Assembly (NCBI GenBank): GCA_030824575.1
Contig: JAVBXL010000025.1
Location: 1-64,000, forward strand
Source: a bacterium
GTDB taxonomy: Bacteria > Pseudomonadota > Alphaproteobacteria > Sphingomonadales > Sphingomonadaceae
Direction: 5' to 3'
DNA: 64,000 nucleotides
The notes below the pieces were generated by a model, which saw nothing but the letters and a program-made list of their open reading frames with translations, had not been told where the DNA came from and did not search any database. The position numbers and the translations under genes are program-made. This document shows positions 52,521-62,193 of this stretch, piece by piece; position 1 is the stretch's first letter; every line of letters begins with the position of its first letter.

Positions 52521-53540
52521 GTGACCACTAACGACCGCTCCTTCATCACAGCCCATGACGTCGCGCGCGCGGCCGGGGTATCTCAATCCGCCGTTTCGCG
52601 CGCGTTCACGCCCGGCGCCAGCGTCGCCCCCGACACCCGTACGCGCATCATGGAGGCCGCCGAGCGCCTGGGCTATCGCCCCAACCTGCTGGCGCGATCG
52701 CTGATTAGCGGCCGCTCCAGCATCGTGGGCGTCGGCGTGGGCGACCTGTCCAACCCCTTCTTCGTGGAGACGTTGCAGTTGCTGTCTCGAACCCTCGATC
52801 AGGCGGGCCTTCGCCTGCTCCTCTTCCCGGCCGAGGGCAGCGGCAGGGGCGAGCCGTCCATCAACGAAATCCTGCATTATCGCCTCGACGCGCTGGTCCT
52901 CCTGTCGGTCGGGCTGTCATCCGGCCTGGCGGAAGAATGTCGCAAAGCCCAGGTGCCTGTGGTCCTCTACAATCGCACGACGCAGGACCATGCCGCATCC
53001 AGCGTGATCGGCGACAATGACGTCGGCGCCCGCACCATCGCAGCGCATCTGTTGGCCGGCGACCATCGCCGCATGGCCTTCATCGCTGGTGCGGAGGGGT
53101 CATCGACGAATGTCCAGCGCGAAGCGGCCTTTTTCGGTTATCTGGCCGAACAAGGCGTAACCGCCCCCATTCGTGCAGCCGGAGACTATCGGATCGAGAT
53201 TGCCACCGCAGCGGCCAGGCGTCTGCTGGCCGGCCGGGATCGGCCCGACGCGATCTTTTGCGCCAATGACAGCATGGCGATCGCCGCGATCAATGTCGCG
53301 CGGCACGAATATGGGCTGGATGTCGGCCGCGAAATTTCGATCGTGGGCTATGACGATGTGCCGATGGCGGCCTGGCCGGCTTTCTCGCTCACCAGCTATG
53401 CCCAGCCCGCCCAGCACATGGTGGATCAGACTGTGCGCCTGATCCAGATATTGCGCGACGATCCAGACCGACATGAGGATGTCGTGGTCGAAGGCAGCCT
53501 GGTGGTGCGCGGCAGCAGCCGGGCGGCCCGCATGCGGTGA
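52521..53540 (+). CDS. LacI-family transcriptional regulator
   Basis: 339 residues. The helix-turn-helix and hinge (about 8-62) read ITAHDVARAAGVSQSAVSRA, then RIMEAAERLGYRPNLLARSL. The periplasmic-binding-like effector domain follows (SIVGVGVGDLSNPFFVETLQ, FCANDSMAIAAINVARHEYG, SIVGYDDVPMAAWP). GTG at 52521 is chosen, though AAGGAG lies only 2 bases before it; GTG at 52482 is an alternative. Divergent from the HisD-like operon, which it probably represses until a sugar-like inducer binds. Confidence 0.88.
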   Translation: MTTNDRSFITAHDVARAAGVSQSAVSRAFTPGASVAPDTRTRIMEAAERLGYRPNLLARSLISGRSSIVGVGVGDLSNPFFVETLQLLSRTLDQAGLRLLLFPAEGSGRGEPSINEILHYRLDALVLLSVGLSSGLAEECRKAQVPVVLYNRTTQDHAASSVIGDNDVGARTIAAHLLAGDHRRMAFIAGAEGSSTNVQREAAFFGYLAEQGVTAPIRAAGDYRIEIATAAARRLLAGRDRPDAIFCANDSMAIAAINVARHEYGLDVGREISIVGYDDVPMAAWPAFSLTSYAQPAQHMVDQTVRLIQILRDDPDRHEDVVVEGSLVVRGSSRAARMR

Positions 53541-53701
53541 CGGACCGGCCTTAAAAGCGGCCGCCGACCAGTCGCGATGCAGCGGGTGAGCGCATCCTTG
53601 GCGGCGGTGAGCATCCCTGTCGAAGGGCCGCGACCGCTATCCGGTTGACGCGTAAAGCTGTCGCGATCGCCGTTCAGATCAAGCCGTGCAGGTCGGACAT
53701 C

Positions 53702-53848
53702 GACCGCCGCCATAGCAACCAGCACCGATATCATGGCATCATGCCATTTGAGGTAGATGAGCGACCCGACCAGCGCATAGAGGATGCCAAAACCGATGAT
53801 CGGCGTCGTCATGGTGAACAATGTGGAGACAAGATCACGATAGACCGC
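53702..53848 (-). pseudogene. Possible remnant of a membrane-anchored GGDEF (diguanylate cyclase) protein
   Basis: The minus strand reads AVYRDLVSTLFTMTTPIIGF then GILYALVGSLIYLKWHDAMI and SVLVAMAAV, two membrane-helix-like segments resembling the N-terminus of sphingomonad GGDEF proteins as I remember them. After this the frame loses protein character and runs into the LacI gene; no GGDEF domain is present. Upstream the frame closes at 53906. The rest of the 535-base gap 53541-54075 has no gene I can support. Confidence 0.3.
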
Positions 53849-54075
53849 GTCGGCACGACGGGAGTGACGGCGCGATTGAACAGCGCCAGCCCCGATCGTC
53901 GGCCGTCAGTCTGGTGTCGTCTCTCCATGCCATCTTTGTTGAGCAGGAAGGTTAACAGTTTCCTATCGACGGGACGAACCGAACCCTGTCCCATCCCTTG
54001 CCAAGCCTGCCGCTGGCGGTTTCGACGGAACAAGCATGTCCATGCGCCTGTTCTGATGGGAAAGGAGATGAGTGC

Positions 54076-54297
54076 ATGTACAAAGAACAGCAAGATGGCG
54101 ACGTGGTAACCCATGTGTCCGCAGTCGAAGCGAAAGGTGGGTCAAAGTCCCGCGTTAGCCGTAATATTCTGGTGGTAAGCCTGTTTCTCGTCATCGTAGC
54201 GCTTGTGGCCAGTCTGGCCTTCGGCTTTTTCGAAACGGATCGGACGGGCGCGGATCAGGTTACGGCGGACAACACAGCACAATCCGACGTCAGGTGA
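54076..54297 (+). CDS. Small single-span membrane protein of unknown function
   Basis: 73 residues: a charged N-terminus (MYKEQQDGDVVTHVSAVEAK), basic residues at 30-35, one hydrophobic helix (ILVVSLFLVIVALVASLAFGFF, split around residues 36-57) and an acidic, Thr-rich tail. It is probably anchored with the N-terminus inside. AAGGAG lies 8 bases before the ATG at 54076, which favours this start over the longer frame at 53998. I do not recognise a family. Confidence 0.6.
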   Translation: MYKEQQDGDVVTHVSAVEAKGGSKSRVSRNILVVSLFLVIVALVASLAFGFFETDRTGADQVTADNTAQSDVR

Positions 54298-54333
54298 TGG
54301 TGTGAAAGGCGAAGCAAATCGCCGTTCAAATTG

Positions 54334-55044
54334 TCAGAACGGAATTAGCTCGCCCTGAAAATCGAAGAGTTTCCCGCTGTCGGATATTTTCAGTCCCTCG
54401 ACCACATCGAGCAATTGCAGCGCTGCGCGTTCCGGGTCGAACAGGCGACTGGCCTGAACATTGGCCTGGAACGGACGAGACAAGGCGGTATCCACCGTGC
54501 CGGGGTGCAGCGTCACGACGATCGCCCGATCGTTGCGGCGGCGCTCCTCAATGGCCAGGTTGCACACCAGCATGTTAAGCGCCGCCTTCGATGCTCGATA
54601 ACCGTGCCACCCGCCCAACCGATTGTCGCTGATGGAACCCACGCGCGCTGACAGTGCGGCAAACACCGTGCGCCCGGTCTTTGGCATGATCGGCAGGAAA
54701 TGTTTCGCGATCAGCGTAGGACCGATCGCGTTGACGGCATAGACCTGTGCCAGCCAATCCGGGTCCAGATCGCGCAACGCTTTTTCAGGGCCGTGACCCG
54801 GCGCATGGAGCAGGCCGGTAGCGACAATGACCAGGGTCAGTGGCGGGCCGCCGGCGACATGCGCGGCGGCGGCGGCGATGCTGCTTTCATCGAGCAGGTC
54901 GAGATATTGCGATCCGACCCGCGACCGTGCGAAACCATGTACGACGTCGAACGCCGCTTCCTCGACCAGCGCGGCCTCCAATGCCGCGCCGATTCCGCCG
55001 GAAGCGCCGATGATGACGGCGGATGTCTTGGCAGACTGGCTCAT
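54334..55044 (-). CDS. Short-chain dehydrogenase, CsgA/C-factor-like
   Basis: 236 residues. IIGASGGIGAALEAAL (11-26), LVIVATGLLHAPGHGPEKALR, VNAIGPTLIAKHFLPIM, Ser in FAALSARVGSISDN, Tyr-Lys in WHGYRASKAALNML, and VVTLHPGTVDTALSRPFQ. This is the NAD(P)-dependent C-factor-like branch. Its start overlaps the yaaA stop (ATGA, 55041-55044), so the two are coupled. The substrate is unknown. Confidence 0.85.
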   Translation of the reverse strand: MSQSAKTSAVIIGASGGIGAALEAALVEEAAFDVVHGFARSRVGSQYLDLLDESSIAAAAAHVAGGPPLTLVIVATGLLHAPGHGPEKALRDLDPDWLAQVYAVNAIGPTLIAKHFLPIMPKTGRTVFAALSARVGSISDNRLGGWHGYRASKAALNMLVCNLAIEERRRNDRAIVVTLHPGTVDTALSRPFQANVQASRLFDPERAALQLLDVVEGLKISDSGKLFDFQGELIPF

Positions 55045-55793
55045 GTCCGGGTGAAGCGCCAGCGATCCGCGTCGCTCTCATCCGCATCGAAGCGATATCC
55101 ATCGCTGTCGAAACCGCGCATCGCGTCTATGTCGGTGATATGATGTTCGCAGAGCCAGCTGGCCATCATGCCGCGCGCGCGCTTGGCATTGAAGCTGACA
55201 AAACGCGGACCGTCCGGACCGGGTTCGCGAAATTCGACTTCGATGACCCGCACGCCCGCCAATCGGCCTTTGACCGCGGCAAAATATTCCTGGCTGGCAA
55301 GGTTGAGGACGACGCCAGACCCTTCTTCGGCCAGTTCGGCCAACATGCGCTGGGCAATATCGTCGCCCCACCAGTCGGTCAGGCATTTGCGCCGCGGCGC
55401 CCAGCGCGTACCCATTTCGAGCCGATAGGGCCGGATGGCGTCGAGTGGCCGCAGCAACCCGTAAAGACCCGACAAGATGCGCACATGATCCTGCGCGAAT
55501 GAAACCCCCGCCTGATCCAGCGTGTCCACCTCAAAGCCCGTATAGACGTCGCCGGCAAAGGCGAACAGCGCCGGTCGCTCCGGCAGGTCGGCAAAGTCGC
55601 GAAAGCGATCCGCATTCAGCTTGGCGAGGCGGGGCGAGATATGCATCAATTCGGACAGGCGTTTCTGCGTCAAGTTCGCCGCCGATCGTGCAAGGCCGAG
55701 CGCTTCGTCGGCGAAATGCGGCTTGGAGGCGTCGAGCGGCGGCAGCGCGCGCTCAAAATCGAGTGTCTTGGCGGGGGAAAGCAGGGCGATCAT
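55041..55793 (-). CDS. yaaA: Peroxide stress protein YaaA
   Basis: 250 residues, typical for YaaA/DUF328. MIALLSPAKTLDFE opens the family pattern; LMHISPRLAKLNADRFRDF, DHVRILSGLYGLLRPLDAI, GTRWAPRRKCLTDWWGDDI and VLNLASQEYF follow. In E. coli YaaA limits free iron and damage under hydrogen peroxide and binds DNA. The start at 55793 is chosen because all family members begin at this ILLSPAK-like strand. Confidence 0.94.
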   Translation of the reverse strand: MIALLSPAKTLDFERALPPLDASKPHFADEALGLARSAANLTQKRLSELMHISPRLAKLNADRFRDFADLPERPALFAFAGDVYTGFEVDTLDQAGVSFAQDHVRILSGLYGLLRPLDAIRPYRLEMGTRWAPRRKCLTDWWGDDIAQRMLAELAEEGSGVVLNLASQEYFAAVKGRLAGVRVIEVEFREPGPDGPRFVSFNAKRARGMMASWLCEHHITDIDAMRGFDSDGYRFDADESDADRWRFTRT

Positions 55794-55954
55794 CCCGGCT
55801 GCGGTAGCGCCGACAGGCAGATGCGTCAAACCGTCAACGCCGGACGCTTGGACATATGGACGTCATTCGCGCGCCTTTTTGTCCGTCGCCCATCGCTGGT
55901 CCGACATCCTGCCGACGGACGATCATTCCCGCGCGTCTTGCCGCCTGCGATCCG

Positions 55955-56070
55955 TTGGGTTAGGAGGCCACATTCGCATGGACCCGGTGCAATTCCGGGT
56001 GGCTATTCCGGCCGCCGATCCGCCGGACAACGCATATCGCATGGCGACCGGCCTAAGCTGCTTGCCCTTA
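55955..56070 (+). other. Possible structured 5' leader of the SulP gene
   Basis: The 306-base gap 55794-56099 has no gene. Near its end lie a stable hairpin ACCCGG-TGCAATT-CCGGGT (55982-56000 region) and a GGCCGCC/CCGCCGG pair, and the SulP start has no clear Shine-Dalgarno sequence. A cis-acting RNA is possible (a sul1-type leader has been described upstream of alphaproteobacterial sulfate transporter genes), but I cannot confirm the consensus by eye. Confidence 0.25.
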
Positions 56071-56099
56071 CCCCTTTGCGATTTACGTCGGTTTTAATC

Positions 56100-57581
56100 A
56101 TGAACAGCACCCGTCTTTCGCGCTACCGCGCCGAATGGTTCCATGACGCGGCCAGTGCCCGGCGCGATATATTGGCCGGCATGGTCGGCACCTTCGCTTT
56201 GATCCCCGAAGTCATCGCCTTCTCCTTCGTGGCTGGCATTGATCCGGAAGTGGGCCTGTTCGCGTCCTTCGTGATCGGCATCGTCATTGCCTTTGCCGGC
56301 GGTCGTCCCGCGATGATATCCGGTGCGGCAGGATCGGTCGCGCTGGTCGCCGCGGCGCTCGTCCATGCGCATGGGCTGCAATATCTTCTCGCCGCCACGC
56401 TTATGACCGGGCTTTTCCAGATCGCATTCGGCCTGCTGAAACTCGATCTATTGATGCGTTTCGTCTCGCGATCCGTGCGAACGGGCTTCGTCAACGCGCT
56501 CGCCATATTGATCTTCTCGGCACAATTGCCGCAGATGCTGGAGGTGACATGGCACAGCTACGCCATGATCGCCGGTGGCCTCGCCATCATCTACCTGATG
56601 CCGCGGATCACGACCGCGATTCCATCGCCGCTGATCTGCATCCTGGTCCTGACAGCGGTCAGCATGGTCTTTCCCATGCCCATCCCTATCGTCGCAGACC
56701 TTGGCCGGCTGCCCTCCGCGCTGCCGTCCTTGACGTTTCCCGCTGTGCCGCTCGTCTGGCAGACCCTGCGCATCGTGGCACCTTATGCGTTCGCCATGGC
56801 GATGGTGGGCCTGCTTGAATCGATGATGACGGCCAGCGTGGTGGACGACCTGACCGACACGACCAGTTCGAAGGCGCGCGAATGTACGGGCCTGGGCCTG
56901 GCCAATGTCGCAGCAGGGCTTTTCGGCGGTATCGCGGGCTGCGGCATGATCGGCCAGACGGTCGGCAATGTGCGCTATGGCGGGCGCGGGCGCCTCTCGA
57001 CCCTGGTCGCGGGCCTGTTCCTGCTTGTCGTCATGGTGCCGCTGCGGCCATGGGTCAGCCAGGTGCCGGTGGCCGCGCTAGTCGCGATCATGATCATGGT
57101 GTCGATCAGCACCTTCTCCTGGGGGTCGATCCGCGACCTGGCGCGCCATCCCAAAATGTCCGGCGTCGTCATGGTCGCCACCGTCATCGTCACCGTCGCC
57201 ACGCATGATCTGTCGGCGGGGGTCGCGGTGGGCGTCATGTTGAGCGGCGTCTTCTTCGCGTTCAAGGTGACGCGCCTGATGCATATCAGCGCCGACTATG
57301 ACGATGCGACAGACACCCGAATCTACACAATCTCCGGCCAGATATTCTTCGCCAGCGCGGATATTTTCGCGGACCGGTTCGACTTGCGCGATACAGCCGG
57401 GCATGTTCGCATCGATCTCACCGCGAGCTACTTGTGGGACGTTACTGCGGTTGGCGCGTTGGAAGACGTGGTCGGCAAGATGCGCCGTCATGGCATATCG
57501 GTTGAGGTGATCGGCCTCAATCAGGCCAGCGCTATCCTGGTCGATCGCCTTGCGCCGGCGGTGAGCGGCCGCGTTTCCTAA
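56100..57581 (+). CDS. SulP/SLC26 family anion transporter with STAS domain
   Basis: 493 residues. Twelve to fourteen membrane segments include ALIPEVIAFSFVAGIDPEVGLF (about 26-47) and GLANVAAGLFGGIAGCGMIG (the SulP signature region, about 264-283). A C-terminal STAS domain (about 400-490) contains DLTASYLWDVTAVGALEDVV. The family moves sulfate, bicarbonate or other anions with Na+ or H+. It is shorter than plant-type SulP, as usual for bacteria. Sulfate is possible but the cys operon is 26 kb away, so the anion is not fixed. Confidence 0.88.
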   Translation: MNSTRLSRYRAEWFHDAASARRDILAGMVGTFALIPEVIAFSFVAGIDPEVGLFASFVIGIVIAFAGGRPAMISGAAGSVALVAAALVHAHGLQYLLAATLMTGLFQIAFGLLKLDLLMRFVSRSVRTGFVNALAILIFSAQLPQMLEVTWHSYAMIAGGLAIIYLMPRITTAIPSPLICILVLTAVSMVFPMPIPIVADLGRLPSALPSLTFPAVPLVWQTLRIVAPYAFAMAMVGLLESMMTASVVDDLTDTTSSKARECTGLGLANVAAGLFGGIAGCGMIGQTVGNVRYGGRGRLSTLVAGLFLLVVMVPLRPWVSQVPVAALVAIMIMVSISTFSWGSIRDLARHPKMSGVVMVATVIVTVATHDLSAGVAVGVMLSGVFFAFKVTRLMHISADYDDATDTRIYTISGQIFFASADIFADRFDLRDTAGHVRIDLTASYLWDVTAVGALEDVVGKMRRHGISVEVIGLNQASAILVDRLAPAVSGRVS

Positions 57582-57792
57582 CCCAGGCTAGGAGGCGCAT
57601 GCCAACCGGGATGGTCGGACGAGGCCCCATCATCACCGGAAACCGCACCGAACAATTGCGTCGCCGTTCATTGTCGTTGATGTCAACCTACCATGGCGCG
57701 CGACATGCTGTCAGCCTAGCATAAATATACGCTTTTCGCCCAACAAGTCTTTCGCGATAGATTTATCGCGCCGCAACGATCAATAGGGCGTT

Positions 57793-57810
57793 GCGGCATG
57801 CATGTGCCGC
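57793..57810 (+). promoter_or_regulatory. Hairpin in the pntA leader
   Basis: GCGGCA-TGCATG-TGCCGC lies 27 bases before the pntA start, with an AT-rich stretch (TAGCATAAATATAC, 57716-57729) upstream that could be part of the promoter. The rest of the 256-base gap 57582-57837 shows nothing else. Confidence 0.35.
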
Positions 57811-57837
57811 GCAAAAATAAACCGGGGGGAGGAAGAT

Positions 57838-59412
57838 TTGAAGATCGGTGCACCCAGAGAAGTGGCACAGGGGGAAGCGCGCGTTGCGCTGACACCCGAC
57901 AGCGCGCTGCAATTGCAGAAGCTGGGCCATGAATGTGTTGTCGAAAGCGGCGCGGGCAAAGCGGCCGGCTTCGACGATGACAGCTATCGCGCGGCCGGCG
58001 TGACGGTGGTCCCAACCGCCGACGAATTGTGGGCCGGTGCGGAAGTCATCGTCAAGGTGCGTCCACCCGAAGCGGACGAGGCCGCCCAGCTGAAGCCGGG
58101 CAAGACGCTGATTTCCTTCTTTTATCCTGGCCAGCGTGGCGAAGAGCTGGCCGCGATCAGCGCAACCGGTGCCAATGTCATCGCGATGGACATGGTCCCC
58201 CGCATTTCGCGTGCGCAGAAGATGGACGCCTTGTCGTCCATGGCGAATATCGCCGGCTATCGCGCCGTGATCGAAGCCGGTGCCAATTTCGGCCGTTTCT
58301 TCACGGGCCAAGTGACCGCAGCGGGCAAGGTGCCGCCAGCCCGTGTGCTGGTGATCGGCGCGGGTGTCGCCGGTCTGGCGGCGATCGGCGCGGCGACCTC
58401 TCTGGGGGCGATCACGCTGGCCTTCGACGTCCGGCCGGAAGTCGCCGAGCAAATCGAATCGATGGGCGCGCAGTTCGTCTATCTCGACTTTTCCGAGGAA
58501 CAGCAGGATGGCGCGGCGACCGGTGGCTATGCCGCCCCGTCCAGCCCGGAATTTCGCGAAGCTCAGCTCAAGAAGTTTCGCGAACTCGCCCCGAACGTCG
58601 ACATCGTCATTTCCACCGCGCTCATTCCGGGGCGCGACGCCCCGGTTCTGTGGACCAAGGACATGGTCGAGGCGATGCGCCCCGGATCGGTCATCGTCGA
58701 TCTGGCGGCGGAACGCGGCGGCAATTGCGAGCTGACGGTCACGGACGAGAAGATCGTTTCGCCGGGTGGCGTTACCATCATCGGCTATACCGATTTCCCC
58801 AGCCGGATGGCGGCGCAGTCCAGTTCGCTTTATGCCAGCAATATCCGCCACATGCTGTTCGACCTGACGCCGGGCAAGGATGGCGTGATCGTCCATAATA
58901 TGGAGGATGACGTGATCCGCGGCGCGACCATCGCCTTTGAAGGCCAGGTTAGCTTCCCGCCGCCCCCGCCCAAGATCAAGGCGATCGCGGCACAAAAGCC
59001 CAAGCCCAAGGCGGAGGAACTTACGCCCGAACAGAAGCGAGCGAAGGACGTCGCCACCTTCAAGGCGCAGACCCGGTCGCAGGTCACGAATTTGATCGTC
59101 GCCGCGGTCGTGCTGATCGCCGTCGGCGCCGTGGCGCCCGCCAGCTTCATGGCCCATTTCACGGTCTTCGTGCTGGCCTGTTTCATAGGTTTCCAGGTGA
59201 TCTGGAATGTCAGCCATTCGCTGCATACGCCGTTGATGGCGGTGACGAACGCGATTTCGGGGATCGTCGTTGTGGGCGCAATGCTCCAGGTCGGGTCGTC
59301 CAGCACCATCGTGATGGTTCTGGCGACGATCTCGATCCTGATCGCGTCGATCAACATCGTTGGCGGCTTCCTGGTCACGCGCCGGATGCTGGCCATGTTC
59401 CAGCGGTCCTAA
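57838..59412 (+). CDS. pntA: NAD(P) transhydrogenase alpha subunit, full-length (E. coli type)
   Basis: 524 residues. The soluble NAD(H)-binding domain I (1 to about 370) begins [20 protein letters not shown] and has [21 protein letters not shown] and [21 protein letters not shown] Pro/Lys-rich linker (about 383-415) joins it to the membrane part of domain II with four helices (from about 420; [20 protein letters not shown]). With PntB it uses the proton gradient to make NADPH from NADH. Start is TTG at 57838 with GGAGG 5 bases upstream. Many alphaproteobacteria split this subunit in two; here it is one chain. Confidence 0.95.
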   Translation: MKIGAPREVAQGEARVALTPDSALQLQKLGHECVVESGAGKAAGFDDDSYRAAGVTVVPTADELWAGAEVIVKVRPPEADEAAQLKPGKTLISFFYPGQRGEELAAISATGANVIAMDMVPRISRAQKMDALSSMANIAGYRAVIEAGANFGRFFTGQVTAAGKVPPARVLVIGAGVAGLAAIGAATSLGAITLAFDVRPEVAEQIESMGAQFVYLDFSEEQQDGAATGGYAAPSSPEFREAQLKKFRELAPNVDIVISTALIPGRDAPVLWTKDMVEAMRPGSVIVDLAAERGGNCELTVTDEKIVSPGGVTIIGYTDFPSRMAAQSSSLYASNIRHMLFDLTPGKDGVIVHNMEDDVIRGATIAFEGQVSFPPPPPKIKAIAAQKPKPKAEELTPEQKRAKDVATFKAQTRSQVTNLIVAAVVLIAVGAVAPASFMAHFTVFVLACFIGFQVIWNVSHSLHTPLMAVTNAISGIVVVGAMLQVGSSSTIVMVLATISILIASINIVGGFLVTRRMLAMFQRS

Positions 59413-59425
59413 GGGGGTAGATTTC

Positions 59426-60877
59426 ATGTTCGATACCGGTGTGGTGTCCGCAGCCTATCTCTCGGCCGCGGTCCTTTTCATTCTGTCGCTGGGCGGCCTT
59501 TCCAATCAGGAAAGCGCCAAGCGCGCCGTATGGTACGGCATTGCCGGCATGGCCTTGGCCGTGCTGGCGACCCTCGTTGGCCCTGGCGTTGCCAATCTGC
59601 CGATCGTGGCCGGCACCTTCGCCGTCGCCGCCGTCATTGGCTGGATCGTGGCGATGCGCGTCCAGATGACCGAAATGCCCCAGCTTGTCGCCGCGCTACA
59701 CAGCTTCGTCGGGCTTGCGGCCGTGTTCATCGGCTTCAACGCGCATTTCGAACTGGAAACGGTGAAAGCGCTCGATCCTGCCGCCCGCGAAGCGCTGACC
59801 GGCTTTGCCGGCCTGCTTGCGCACAAGACGCCGGTGGAAATCAACATCCTCAAGGTCGAGGAATTTCTGGGCATCTTCATCGGCGCGGTGACCTTCACCG
59901 GGTCGATCGTCGCCTTCGGCAAGCTCGCGGGCAAGCTGGACGGCAAGGCGAAAAAGCTGCCCGGCGGCCACGTCCTCAACGCCTCGGCGCTGCTGGCGAC
60001 GCTCGTGTTGCTGATGATGTATGTCGGCAATATCGGCGTAGAGGGCCGCGAACTGACCGTCCTGCTCGCCATGTCGGCGCTGGCGCTGTTCATCGGCTTC
60101 CACCTCGTCATGGGCATCGGCGGCGCCGACATGCCCGTCGTCGTGTCGATGCTCAACAGCTATTCCGGCTGGGCGGCCGCCGCGATCGGCTTCACCCTGG
60201 GCAACGATCTGCTGATCGTCACCGGCGCATTGGTCGGCTCGTCGGGTGCGATCCTCAGCTACATCATGTGCAAGGCGATGAACCGGTCCTTCGTGTCGGT
60301 GATCTTGGGCGGCTTCGGCGGCACGACAGGCCCCGCTGCGGAAATCGAGGGTGAGCAGATCGCGATCGACGCCGATGGCGTCGCCGCCGCGCTCAACGAC
60401 GCAGACAGCATCATCATCGTGCCGGGCTATGGCATGGCGGTGGCGCAGGCGCAGCAGACGGTGAGCGAACTCACCCGCAAGCTGCGGGCGGCGGGTAAGA
60501 AGGTTCGTTTCGCGATCCATCCGGTCGCGGGCCGCCTGCCGGGGCACATGAACGTGCTGCTGGCCGAAGCCAGGGTGCCCTATGACATCGTGCTGGAAAT
60601 GGATGAGATCAACGACGACTTCCCGTCGACCGACGTGGTGATCGTCATTGGTTCGAACGACATCGTCAATCCGGCGGCGCAGGACGACCCCAACTCGCCG
60701 ATCGCCGGCATGCCGGTGCTGGAAGTGTGGAAGGCCAAGCAGGTTTTCGTGTCGAAGCGTGGACAGGGCACCGGCTATTCCGGCATCGAAAACCCGCTTT
60801 TCTACAAGGACAATACAAGGATGTTCTACGGCGACGCCAAGGTCGCTGTGGACAGCCTGCTCGGCAAACTGGCCTGA
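59426..60877 (+). CDS. pntB: NAD(P) transhydrogenase beta subunit
   Basis: 483 residues. Nine-helix membrane domain (1 to about 270) followed by the NADP(H)-binding domain III (about 300-483), with [60 protein letters not shown] and the C-terminal [20 protein letters not shown]. It completes the proton-translocating transhydrogenase with PntA. Its Shine-Dalgarno AAGGGGG overlaps the pntA stop codon, so the two are translationally linked. Confidence 0.96.
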   Translation: MFDTGVVSAAYLSAAVLFILSLGGLSNQESAKRAVWYGIAGMALAVLATLVGPGVANLPIVAGTFAVAAVIGWIVAMRVQMTEMPQLVAALHSFVGLAAVFIGFNAHFELETVKALDPAAREALTGFAGLLAHKTPVEINILKVEEFLGIFIGAVTFTGSIVAFGKLAGKLDGKAKKLPGGHVLNASALLATLVLLMMYVGNIGVEGRELTVLLAMSALALFIGFHLVMGIGGADMPVVVSMLNSYSGWAAAAIGFTLGNDLLIVTGALVGSSGAILSYIMCKAMNRSFVSVILGGFGGTTGPAAEIEGEQIAIDADGVAAALNDADSIIIVPGYGMAVAQAQQTVSELTRKLRAAGKKVRFAIHPVAGRLPGHMNVLLAEARVPYDIVLEMDEINDDFPSTDVVIVIGSNDIVNPAAQDDPNSPIAGMPVLEVWKAKQVFVSKRGQGTGYSGIENPLFYKDNTRMFYGDAKVAVDSLLGKLA

Positions 60878-60888
60878 AAGGATCAGGA

Positions 60889-60922
60889 CGCCTGCGGGAG
60901 GTGCATAATCCACCCGCAGGCG
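60889..60922 (+). terminator. Terminator after pntB
   Basis: CGCCTGCGGG and CCCGCAGGCG form a perfect 10-base-pair stem around a 14-base loop, 12 bases after the pntB stop. It is followed by CCTCCTT, a weak pyrimidine tail. Confidence 0.65.
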
Positions 60923-61344
60923 CCTCCTTCACTGGTCGCTTGATAATTGCGTAAAACCAGATTGATCCGATGCAATCGGCTCTAGCAGTCCGAAATCGAT
61001 CCAGCGCAGCCAAGATCGCCCATGTCGTTGGGATGGAAGCCGCGTCCTTCATTGGCCTGGACCGCCAGCATCAGCGAGATCCAGGTTCATCTGGGGACGT
61101 CCAGTCAACCAAGAACCCCATGGATGCGACCAAACTCTCGTTCGCCAAAGCCGAAGATGCTTTCGCCATCGCTCCATTCTCATTGAAAATCAAAACTATC
61201 GGCGAAGCCGTCGACAAGCCATTTATGTGGCGCAGTTGCCTACGGCGCACGCCGGAAATTGACGCTTGCCTCCATCGCTCATCGTCCCTATCAATATCCG
61301 ACGTTTAATCGGATTAAGTTTCGGATCGATCATGGCCCGCGGCG

Positions 61345-61449
61345 TGATTCTTTTGAATCATGATGCCACGCGAATTAGGAATATTCGCCGGCAGGGATAT
61401 TATCGCAACAAATATTGATATCGCACCCACATAATATCCGAAATATTAT
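61345..61449. promoter_or_regulatory. AT-rich promoter region of the CoA-transferase operon with two inverted repeats
   Basis: TGATTC-TTTT-GAATCA (61345-61360) and ATAATAT-CCGAA-ATATTAT (61431-61449) lie upstream of the CoA-transferase start at 61493, the second ending 43 bases before it. Local base composition is clearly poorer in GC than the genes. They are candidate sites for an aromatic-acid regulator (IclR or LysR type), which is not encoded in the window. The preceding 60923-61344 holds no gene I can support. Confidence 0.4.
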
Positions 61450-61492
61450 CGGCTATAGAGGTGGATACAAGACGAGAGTGAGAGGGTTTCGC

Positions 61493-62179
61493 ATGATAGA
61501 CAAGATCAGTCCGTCCCTGCGACAGGCCGTCGCCGATCTCCATGATGGCGCGTCCATCATGATCAGCGGTTTCGGCGACGCGGGCGCGCCCCATGAACTG
61601 ATGGAGGCGGTGATCGAACATGGCGCGAGCGACCTGACGATCATCAGCAACAATGCGGGCGCGGGCGAGACGGGCATCGCCGCGCTCATCAAGGCCAATC
61701 GGGTGCGCAAGGTCATCTGTTCCTTCCCGCGGCAGGCGGCGTCACATCATTTCGACGCGCGCTATCGCGCCGGAGAGGTCGAGCTGGAACTGGTGCCGCA
61801 AGGCAATCTGGCCGCGCGCATCCAGGCGGCAGGGTCGGGCCTGGGGGCTGTCTTTACGCCGACAGGCTACGGCACGCTGCTGGCGGAGGGCAAGGAAACC
61901 CGCGAGATTGACGGACGCAATTATGTGCTGGAATATCCCATTCATGCCGACTTCGCGTTGATTAAGGCGCGCGCTGGCGATCGTTGGGGCAACCTCGTCT
62001 ATCGCAAGGTGGCGCGCAATTTCGGTCCGATCATGGCCATGGCGGCCAGGACCACGATAGCGCAGGTGGCGGAGGTCGTGGAACTGGGGGCGCTCGATCC
62101 CGAAGCGGTCGTGACGCCCGGCATCTTCGTCAATCGGGTGGTGCAGGTCGCACCGCTATCCGTCGCAGCTGCGGCCTAA
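61493..62179 (+). CDS. 3-oxoacid/3-oxoadipate CoA-transferase subunit A
   Basis: 228 residues. MISGFGDAGAPHELMEAVIE near the N-terminus, NNAGAGETGIAALI, SFPRQAASHHFDARYRAGEV, ELVPQGNLAARIQAAGSGLG and FTPTGYGTLLAEGKE follow the CatI/PcaI pattern. Together with the next gene it moves CoA from succinyl-CoA to a 3-oxo acid such as 3-oxoadipate. GAGAGGG precedes the ATG at 61493. The operon context (crotonase, CaiB-type transferase) leaves a different acid possible. Confidence 0.9.
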   Translation: MIDKISPSLRQAVADLHDGASIMISGFGDAGAPHELMEAVIEHGASDLTIISNNAGAGETGIAALIKANRVRKVICSFPRQAASHHFDARYRAGEVELELVPQGNLAARIQAAGSGLGAVFTPTGYGTLLAEGKETREIDGRNYVLEYPIHADFALIKARAGDRWGNLVYRKVARNFGPIMAMAARTTIAQVAEVVELGALDPEAVVTPGIFVNRVVQVAPLSVAAAA

Positions 62180-62193
62180 AGGAGACAAGCATC

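Noticed and set aside
53809-54114. 101-residue minus-strand frame over the small membrane protein gene
   Set aside because: Its 5' part is antisense to a better supported small gene with a good Shine-Dalgarno, and the rest is low-information sequence.
57763-59427. 554-residue minus-strand open frame
   Set aside because: Antisense to pntA, which has complete transhydrogenase motifs; the antisense protein is an Arg/Asp-rich low-information sequence.
60970-61308. 112-residue plus-strand open frame in the gap after pntB, and a start-less minus-strand frame over the same bases
   Set aside because: No ribosome-binding site, no recognisable family and no clear codon preference; I could not decide that either is real, so the region is reported as non-coding.
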